Positions 1-8,300 of a DNA stretch of 64,000 nucleotides are shown here, piece by piece. Under the pieces are notes generated by a model, which did not search any database, was not told the origin of the DNA, and saw only the letters and a list, made by a program, of their open reading frames with translations. The DNA lies in the NCBI GenBank assembly GCA_947625515.1, contig CANQOO010000004.1, positions 1 to 64,000 on the forward strand, written 5' to 3'. Position 1 is the first letter of the stretch. The number at the start of each line of letters is the position of its first letter. This DNA is from an uncultured Clostridia bacterium (GTDB lineage: Bacteria > Bacillota > Clostridia > Christensenellales > UBA1242). Position numbers and translations under genes: made by a program.

Positions 1-69
1 GCAGCTTATCACGTCCTTCATCGGCGCCTAGTGCCAAGGCATCCCCTATATGCTCTTTGTAGCTTTATC
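1..69 (-). rRNA. 23S rRNA, 5' end only (partial)
   Basis: Read on the minus strand, this segment matches the conserved start of bacterial 23S rRNA, including the GGATGCCTTGGCACTAG core and the following GCCGATGAAGGACG block. The gene continues beyond the left edge of the window. The exact 5' end is approximate (about position 67 to 70), set by analogy with the start of Bacillus 23S rRNA. No 16S rRNA lies upstream in the visible sequence; a promoter and then a protein gene are found instead. Confidence 0.9.
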
Positions 70-294
70 ATTGGATTATCTTAGCATTTTCACGATTTGC
101 TCTTTCCATTAAGAAAAAAGCAACTCTTTCGACTCTTTTCAAAGTATGCAAATATTTTTCGTATTACATTTAAATTTTGATAACAAAGTTTAAACTCGTA
201 AATATTTGACTTTTTAAATCTTCTAAATATGTAGTTGTCAAAGAACTTTTGCTGAGTTGTCGATTCATCGACCTGCACCTCTCTGTGCGTCAGC
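70..294 (-). other. 23S rRNA leader with boxA-like element
   Basis: This is the transcribed leader between the rRNA promoter and the 23S 5' end. It contains a boxA-like GTTCTTTGACAACT at 233-246, the type of element that normally binds NusB/NusE for rRNA antitermination in spacer regions. A small perfect hairpin (GTCGA arms) lies at 259-272. No tRNA gene was seen. The rest is AT-rich and probably forms the 5' strand of the 23S processing stem; this last point is inference. Confidence 0.6.
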
Positions 295-300
295 ATGCAT

Positions 301-330
301 ATTCTAACACAGTCGTTTTTGGTTTGTCAA
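301..330 (-). promoter_or_regulatory. promoter of the 23S rRNA transcript
   Basis: On the minus strand there is a perfect -35 TTGACA (325-330), an 18-nt spacer and a -10 TAGAAT (301-306) preceded by TGTG, an extended -10 of the Gram-positive TRTG type. It lies about 230 bp upstream of the 23S 5' end, so transcription would produce 23S without 16S. A second weaker TAAAAT box upstream (about 440) could be another rRNA promoter. Confidence 0.8.
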
Positions 331-652
331 CACTTTTTTCAAAAAAAATTTAAAATTTTTAAAAATTTTTTGAGATTTTTCCAAAAATTTTTGACGTCCT
401 GCCGGGTGTTCACAAAATCGGTCGTTTTTTGGCGAAATTTTATCAAAAAAATTGTACTTTTAAAGATAAAAATTTTTTAAAAATTTCCAATTTTCGTTCA
501 AAATTTGTCTCGCCAGACCAAAAACTTCCACCCCTCGACCTAAATTTTTGTCCCATAAAGCCAAAAAAAATTCTCTTTCGACAAGAATTTTGACAAAGGG
601 CAACAAAAAAACAAAATGCATCCCAACCATCCTATCATCAAAAATGATATCA
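331..652. other. gene-free AT-rich region upstream of the rRNA promoter
   Basis: No credible open reading frame, tRNA or structured RNA is seen. The stretch has many A and T runs, as expected for UP elements and bendable DNA upstream of a strong rRNA promoter. The short reading frames through it have no ribosome binding sites. Confidence 0.5.
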
Positions 653-685
653 AAAAAAGGCTTTTGGAATTAAAGCCTTTTTTCT
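653..685 (-). terminator. intrinsic terminator of the small membrane protein gene
   Basis: The stem AAAAAAGGCTTT / AAAGCCTTTTTT has a short loop and a U-run on the minus strand. It touches the TAG stop of the gene at 684, so the terminator begins immediately at the end of the coding region. Confidence 0.75.
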
Positions 686-1145
686 AAACACCTGCAATGA
701 GTCCAATAAACAGCCCCACAACAGCCGCACACGCAATTGCAATTCCAAAGCCCTTCCAAAATGTCCGCCTTTCTTCTGTGCCGGATTTATAAACTGCAAA
801 GCCAACAATAAGGGCAACAATCAAAGGCAAAAAGGCACACATCACTCCAATCCACACTTTGTTTTTCGAAGAATCAACTTGCGTTTGATGCGTCGATTTT
901 TCAACCGAAGGCGGTCTATCAAAATTATTTTCAGAATCTCGACTTTCTTCAAAGTCCTCTTCCATCCCTTCCACCCAATATGGTTTTGGCGGCTTTTTAA
1001 CCTTAATCTCAGGCTTTGGTTCTTCTTGCTTTTTGTTTTTATCTGCAACTCCTTTTAATTCTTTATAATCACTCAGCATCCTTTTAAGTTCCAACATGTC
1101 CTCATGCGTAAGTTGCTCTTCCTTTTCCTCTTTCGTATTTTCCAT
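684..1145 (-). CDS. small membrane protein with charged N-terminal domain
   Basis: I do not recognise the family of this 153-residue protein. Residues 1-55 are highly charged and probably helical or coiled-coil (many E and K). Residues 55-95 are a polar linker. Two hydrophobic helices follow, at about 97-117 and 130-152, separated by a short basic loop, so the long N-terminal part is probably cytoplasmic. The start is supported by a GGAGGT ribosome binding site 5 nt upstream of the ATG. The gene ends inside its own terminator and is monocistronic. The promoter in front of it has a 20-nt spacer carrying nine consecutive C residues, so expression may vary by slippage. Function unknown. Confidence 0.75.
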   Translation of the reverse strand: MENTKEEKEEQLTHEDMLELKRMLSDYKELKGVADKNKKQEEPKPEIKVKKPPKPYWVEGMEEDFEESRDSENNFDRPPSVEKSTHQTQVDSSKNKVWIGVMCAFLPLIVALIVGFAVYKSGTEERRTFWKGFGIAIACAAVVGLFIGLIAGV

Positions 1146-1162
1146 AACTTACCTCCGCTTGA

Positions 1163-1194
1163 ATTGTAACACATGCGGGGGGGGGATTTGTCAA
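1163..1194 (-). promoter_or_regulatory. promoter with C9 homopolymer in the spacer
   Basis: On the minus strand: -35 TTGACA (1189-1194), -10 TACAAT (1163-1168) with an upstream TGTG. The spacer is 20 nt, three longer than optimal, and contains nine C in a row (plus-strand G run 1177-1185). Removing three C would give the ideal 17-nt spacer. This is the layout of slipped-strand phase-variable promoters known from other bacteria; switching here is inferred, not shown. Confidence 0.65.
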
Positions 1195-1334
1195 CTGTTT
1201 TTTCAAAAAATTTCGACTTTCTTATAATTTGAGCCAGCCCCAAACTTGTTGATGCAGTATAAGATGATTCTTAAATTATAATATTATTTTATATATAAGT
1301 TTCATATCAAAAAATAAAAATCATTTTTAACTCC

Positions 1335-1934
1335 TCAATCTTTGCCGTTCTCTGCCAAGCTTTGCCCTTGCGACTTCTTTTTGTCTATGAAGCAGAAATG
1401 CTGATTTTTCACCTTAGCCCAAAAAGTTTTGTTCTCCATGGGCAAATCTCCGCGAAAAAACATTTTGGCACTTTTCACCTCGTCCTGCCCAACGACGCGA
1501 TATTGGATGTCATAAAACTTGAAGCCGAGAATGTTGAGCAGCGGGTTGATATAGTAAAGCGAATTGTCAATGTAAACAATGCCAATCATGACCAGCACCA
1601 GCACATAGACGCAATATGCACTGACCAGCGACAGGTCAAGCGGAATGGCAAAGAAAACGAAGAGCGAAAAGTAGCCCAAAAAGTGCTTGTCGGTGATGTT
1701 CTGCTTGGAGACAATTTCAATCTGCACTGGCTCATCCGAAGAAAATTTGACGTTCCATATCAGCCCGCCCACACCCGCTGCAATCAGCAGAACTAACGTG
1801 ATGAAGTTGATTGTGTTAAGCACATTGAAGGTGAGATTTTGATTGATAAGCTCCACCAAAAGTTTGATGAAAACCAAAACATACATCGGCACAAACGCAC
1901 TTAAATAAAGCGATAAATTTTTAAGGAAATTCAT
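1335..1934 (-). CDS. four-helix membrane protein of unknown function
   Basis: About 199 residues from the internal ATG at 1934, which I prefer because the 26 codons upstream of it are Phe/Tyr/Asn-rich junk typical of AT-rich DNA. Neither start has a good ribosome binding site. There are four hydrophobic helices: near residues 8-30, 40-60, 90-110 and 115-135. A conserved-looking NPLLNILGFKFY segment follows the last helix, then a hydrophilic tail of about 50 residues rich in Lys, Gln and Asp. The topology recalls small membrane partners in several accessory systems, but no partner gene lies next to it. No function can be assigned. Confidence 0.6.
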   Translation of the reverse strand: MNFLKNLSLYLSAFVPMYVLVFIKLLVELINQNLTFNVLNTINFITLVLLIAAGVGGLIWNVKFSSDEPVQIEIVSKQNITDKHFLGYFSLFVFFAIPLDLSLVSAYCVYVLVLVMIGIVYIDNSLYYINPLLNILGFKFYDIQYRVVGQDEVKSAKMFFRGDLPMENKTFWAKVKNQHFCFIDKKKSQGQSLAENGKD

Positions 1935-2307
1935 AAAAATAGTTTGTAGAAAAAATAAAAAATAATTATAAAAAATATTAAAAAATTGCAAAAAATACGC
2001 ATTTTTTGTCATTTTTTTTATTTTTTATTATTTATTAAATTTTATAAGCTTGAAATTTTTTATTTTTTTATCAAATGTTTGCATTTTAATTTATTTTAAA
2101 ATACTTGACTTGTAAAACAAGAGAACGCGTGTTTATTCTTGCCTTATTTTCAAGTTCAAAAAAATATTTATTAAATTAATTTTAAAGACAAAAAAAATAA
2201 TTTTATTTGATAAATATGCTGCGTTGAAATTGAATTCTAATTTGATTTTGAATTTAAATTAGATTTTTATATATAATAAATAAAATAAAAATAATATCTT
2301 ATTTATT

Positions 2308-2335
2308 TTGAAATTATTTTCGTTTATGCTAAAAT
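2308..2335 (+). promoter_or_regulatory. promoter of the 2936-residue surface protein
   Basis: -35 TTGAAA (2308-2313), 16-nt spacer, -10 TAAAAT (2330-2335) with the extended TGC just upstream. It is followed by a GAGAGAGG ribosome binding site at 2349-2356. The whole gap 1935-2363 is extremely AT-rich and I see no other gene in it. Confidence 0.65.
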
Positions 2336-2363
2336 AATTTTGAATTTTGAGAGAGGTATTTTT

Positions 2364-5300
2364 ATGGAAAGAAAAAGATTTTTGTTTAAAAATATTTTTT
2401 ACATATTTTGCACTCTTATGATTGCTGGTGCTGGGCTTTTGTTTGTTCAAGCTCCCGAAGCCGCATCCGCAATGGACACCTCCACAACAGGTGAACTTGG
2501 TGAGCAAAGTTTGAAGGCTCGGCCATTCTTTCTTCGTCAAGATTTTGTCACTGGCGAAGAAGATGACGAAGTGGAATATGGAAATTCACTGCTTGAATAT
2601 GACAGTTTTGTTTATTCAAATGTGGACGACAATTCCCTGCGTTTGTCATTTTTGCTTAACGGCGGAGAGAATGGGACATACAACAGCCAGGACATTTTCA
2701 ACTTTGTTTATTATCCCGACCTTGCCGACCGCACGACTTTCCAATTTTTCTCTGTCACAAACATGAATCTTTTCATCAATGGCGAGCTGCAAAAGATTGA
2801 AGAATCGAAATACATCAGCACTCAGCAGGAACTGAAATTTGAAAACGCCTCTCAAAATGTGGAATCTTTTGAAATCGTTTTTGACAAGGACGGCAGCGGC
2901 GAGCATTCGTTTTCACTTTTCAAGGACGACAAAATTGTTGAAGGGGTTTACACGCTCAGCTTGACATATATCATCTTCACAACGCACAACGGCACAGACG
3001 CACTGAACAACATCACCTTCCCTGGCGAGCAGGTTGTGACCGAGACATACAGTTTCTATGTCACCGACCGTGCAAACTATCTCACAAACAATCGTCCAAA
3101 GCTTCAAAAGGGTGCTTTCGACCACGTGATTGAAGTGGAAAACGCATTGCAATCCCCTGACGCATTCATGCTTTACAGCAACTATTCCTCCAAGGCCGCC
3201 TATGCAACCGGTCAAAAAGACGGCGTGGCAACAGAATCTGACAAAATCCCATATGTGGAGTTTGACTATCTCCGCTTTGAGGCAGATGTGCTGAAAGATT
3301 ATGCAAGCGTCGTTTCAAGCACTTCGCTGAGGCTGAACATGGATGCCATCAACGGTGCGGACGAGGCAGTTGTTGTCGCTGAGGGCGACACGGACATCAT
3401 GGGCCTTAAACTTGACAAATCGCATCACCTTGCAAGGCTTTATTTCACCGACCTTGGCGTTTACAGCATCTCGTTGAATCCAATTGAGGTTGTGCAATTT
3501 GAAACCGCCGCTCCGCAAGAGCCAAGTGCAAAAATTTGGCAGAAGTATGAGCTTGAAGGGCTTGCCACAATCACAAAAATGGTGCGAGTGCATTTGTTTG
3601 GCTATCAACTTCATCACACAGACTTTGACCAGCCAACTGACGCCAACAACGTTCGCCCAACAAAAGAGATGAAGGACTTTGATTTTGAAAACGGCTCTTT
3701 CCTTGACGGGGCGGACATAACAAGCAAATATCTTCGCTCAAAAGAATATTTTCAGGAAAACGCAAGCTCCGCTTTCACCCGCTCGAACATCTTTGACTTT
3801 ATCAACACCCACGCTGCCGACTGCAAATGCGGCGGAGGTTCTTGTGCACAACAATCGGGCCTGGACGCAACAAGCGACATAAAATATGCCCTCACGCCAG
3901 TCAAAACAAATCAAACTCCGCTTCGCTTCTATGCAAACGCCACTCAATTTTCGGACAACGTGGTCAGAAGCACGGTTTATTCCACAGTGCAAGTGGACAG
4001 CTCTTATTCCAAAGTTGACTCCATAAATCTTCAAGGCGAAACTTTTTATGAGTGCGATTTTGACGGCATCGTGGAGAACACCCCAGGAAAATACATCTAT
4101 GTTATGCGATATCGCTACAACAATTTCAATCGTGCCGAAAACACGCCGGGTTCCAGCCAGTTGTTCTGTCAAATTTTCTTCTTTGAAATTGACAAAACCG
4201 TTCCGGATGTGGAAATTTCTTTCACCGATGCGGACGGGGTTAAACAACTTGTTTCCAAAAACAAATTTTTGAACAGCGACGTCACCATTGTGGATATCAC
4301 TAAAAATGACAGATATAACAAAGATGTCACAGTGCAAGTGTATGCTTGGGACTACGCCGAAGACAGGTGGTTTGACGGCTTCACCGCTGGCGGCATCTCT
4401 TTGCAAGACTTGCCAAAGAAAAATGATGACACAGACCAACGTCACACATTTAAAGCGGCTGAAAACGCAAGATACACCGTGCGACTTTATTACACAAGCG
4501 AAATAACGCCAGAAAAATTGGATTATGAAAACGGCTCGGGATTTTTTAGAGAGCGAACCTTCACAATCGACTCTAACCCAATCGCCAATGTGACAGCACG
4601 AAACTTTCAGCAGACCACAAGCCCGTCAAAATATACATATCACAGCACGCTTGAAGGCGACGCGTTCTCAACCAATCAGCCAATCGCCTTCTCTTGGGAC
4701 GAAAAGGCAAGTGGTGCCACCACATGGGCATATTATCGCTATTTTCCACTGCAAACTGGGTCGCTTGGGACATATTATCCGTCCAACAACAACGAAAAAA
4801 TTGGAAACCTGCTCACCTACATGGTCAGTGCCAACCTGCTGCCTGTCAACGCCATTTTGGATTTACGCACAAACGGCTCAACAAGCACAACAACAGACCT
4901 ACGAAACTGGCTGCCATATGCAGGAAACACAAAAAGTTTGAACGAGTCCTCTTTGGACAAGCAATATGTGCTTTCGGACGCTGGACTTTATTTCTTGGAT
5001 GTGTATGACATTGCGGGCAACCACAAAATTGAATTGTTCTTGATTGACAACACCGCTCCAATTTTTGCCATTCATAATTCCAGCGGATATTCACTTCCAA
5101 CAACGCCGTTCATTGACAGTGCAACCACACTTTATTGGACACAAAACAAGGGCATCTTCATTGCGGGACTTGACAACACGCTTTTCACAAATGAAATTTA
5201 CGCCGACAACCCGCCAACGGCAGAGGACCTTGAATCTGACTTCTATAAAACACAAAGCGGCGAAACTTCTGTTGAAATTTATTCTCTTCTCAAAGACCTG

Positions 5301-8300
5301 ATGAACAGCTCTTACATCAAAGACTTGTCGCCAAACATCAACAAATTGGATGACGACGGCACAAGCCAGCTTTTGATGAATTCATATAACGGGCTTTATC
5401 TCGCCATCCCGATTGACAGCACAAGTTATTACATGGACGGCACGGATTATCTTCCTCAGCAAGATGTATATTCCAAAACATTCAGTGAGCCTCTTGAAGA
5501 AATGACTTACACCGTGCTGATTCGCGATAAGTCCAACACAAAAAGATATCTTCAATGGGACGCACATGCCCAGCAACAATACACCTCATATTGCAGTGCC
5601 CAGCAGACAATCATCATCAGTTTTGACACATCCAAATTTTTTGTGCAATACGAAAAAACTGACGGCTCCGTGCAATACATGACCACAAACAACAGTGAGG
5701 CAGACAAAGAAAATTCTTCGCTACTCACCTATCTCAACCCGACAAACATGTCAAGGCCACTGCAACTCACCTTCCGCCCAACAGACCCACAAAACAACAA
5801 GATTCAGGTGGAAACGGTCACAATGAAATACGCTCCTTTCAAGGCTTTTTCGAAAGACATCTCAAGTGGCGAGCAAACGACGCGATATTGGTATTATGGC
5901 TTTGAAGAGCTTTCCAGTCCGCAAGAGTTGTATCGTTTTGAAGGCATGCAGGACAGCGGCACCCAGCTAATTGACATCAAGGTCAGTGCATCCAGCGGCT
6001 TCACCGAGCCTGGAAAATACGTGTTCACCCGCACTTACAAAATGGACGAGGGTTATTCTCACAATGACCGAGATTATGTCACCCGCACCTACGTTTTGAT
6101 TGTAGATAGGAATGAAGTCATTTCCAATCAACAACTTGTCACAGACACCGCTGGCAAACGTCACAACGAAGATTTGGTGGGCGGGGACATCTTTGTGGCA
6201 ATGTATGACTCGGGCAACAATTCAAATTTGGTTGTCACCTTTCCTAACAGCGAAAACAGCAACTCAAATGGCGTTATGCTTTACAGTAACAATCTGACCA
6301 CAAACAAGCTTCCAGTCAAACTTTATGTTCCACAATTTAAATACACCACTCATGTGCAGAAAATTGAAACTACAACGGGATATAGATTTGAAGTACGTTA
6401 TGATTTTGCCACGGACAACATCACCATTGTGGACGAGAACGGCGACCCGATTCAAGTTGACGGTGGCAATGGCGAGATGATTGACAAGACCACCAAAGAC
6501 ACAATGAACTATTTTAACGCTCAAAAGCAAAATCTCATTCGAGAATATGCACTTTTTGCAGCAATATATAAAGATGTGGACCCGGCAGTCACCCCAACCG
6601 CAACCCCAATCGCCGTCACATCCACAAGCCCATCCAATCCAACCTTCGCTTCTGTCCAAGCGGCTGCAAACGAAAACGGATTTTTGAATTTCTATAACTA
6701 TTCGACCGGCAGCAAAGTTGAAATGCTATATCAGCCTGGCACTTATTATGTTCGACTGGAACAAGGCACATTTGGAACCAGCACCGCAATGGAAGAAAAT
6801 TCTTTTGCAAGTGTTATGGACTTCCACTTTGTGATTGAACAGTCCACACCAAACTTTGATGTCACAACAACAAATGGTCAGGCACTCAATTTTGAAGCGG
6901 CTTCCTCAACCACACCGCTCACATATTTGACCAATCAAGCCAAACTGAACATCACATGGCAAGAATCCAGAAACGAATATATGGCAAACATCGACGTGAC
7001 TCACATTGCAATTACAACTCCGCAAGAAAGTTTTGTCTATAACCTGAAAGATGACACATATCACTCTGCTTCTGGCAGCACACTTTCACACTCAAACATC
7101 TGGGACAGCAAGCCGAACAGCAACAACTATGTATATTCCGGCGTGCTTAACCTGCAAGAACTTGGTGGAGTGTATCAGAATGGCGGATATGTGGACATCA
7201 CAATGCAGTTTGAAAATCACGACATCGCCAAAGACGAAAACGGCAGGAACCTCTATTCCACAATCCGCAAACGCATCAAAATTGACCTTTGTGCACCAAG
7301 CGACAACGTGGAGAGGTTGGTGGACATCGCTCTTCAAGACAACCCAATCAGCGTCCTGACCCGCGAGAATTTGCGAATTTATCGCACCGCCATCAATGAA
7401 ACCACAACCACTGACCTTGCCAACACGTCCTACAACATCAGCAACGGCAGCGACCAGAACATTTTTGCATACTTTTCATACAGCGTCGCACCAAACTTCT
7501 TGCAAACACTGGTGGCATCGCAAGATGACTCGGTGGCATATGTGCGAAAACTTAAAGCAGGCGAGGTTGACACAAAATACACCAGCGACATCAAAGAAAC
7601 CTCCCCGAGCGACTTCAACGCCAATGAATTTGACCTTGCCGCAGAGCTTGTGGCATTTGAAGGCAACACTTATTATGAAGTGGTTGAAATGGACAAGGCA
7701 AGAAACATGTCCATTTACACAATTTTCGTCACTGACCCAACGCAAGAGCAAAATCTTATCACCTATGCTGACGAGAACGGCGACGGCACACATCACTACA
7801 CAACATCTGATTTTAACCGCGTGCTGGAACATCCAAATGCCATCCACAACATTTTTTCTAGAACAGGCTTCCAGCTTCGCGATATCAACTATTTTGGCGA
7901 TGAGTGGGCAAGAATGAGGCTGACAACTTTCAGCCGCACCGCCCAAGGAAACATCACCTCCCGCACCGTCAACCTGATGATGACCCCATATGACACATCC
8001 AACGTCTATATGTTCTCCACGGATGGCAGTGCTCCGCAAAAAGTGGCAATTTCCAGTCTGATTGACGGCGAACAAAGCATCGCTCAAAAGCATCGATTGG
8101 AAATATATGACAGAGTTTCCCAAAGTTTCACAACGTTCTATTTCAACATCTACAACGCTCCGCTTTCTCCAATGCCAACAAGCACTTCTCGGCAGGAAAT
8201 GCTCAGTTTCATCAATGTGACCGACCAGATGCTGCAAAGCACCGAGATGGCACAGCAGCCATTTGTGACCAGCATGAAAATCACCATTGACGGCAGAGTG

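Noticed and set aside
1335..1934. KwaA-type (Kiwa defence) membrane protein
   Set aside because: The four-helix layout is only vaguely similar, and no KwaB-like partner is adjacent, so no defence assignment is made.
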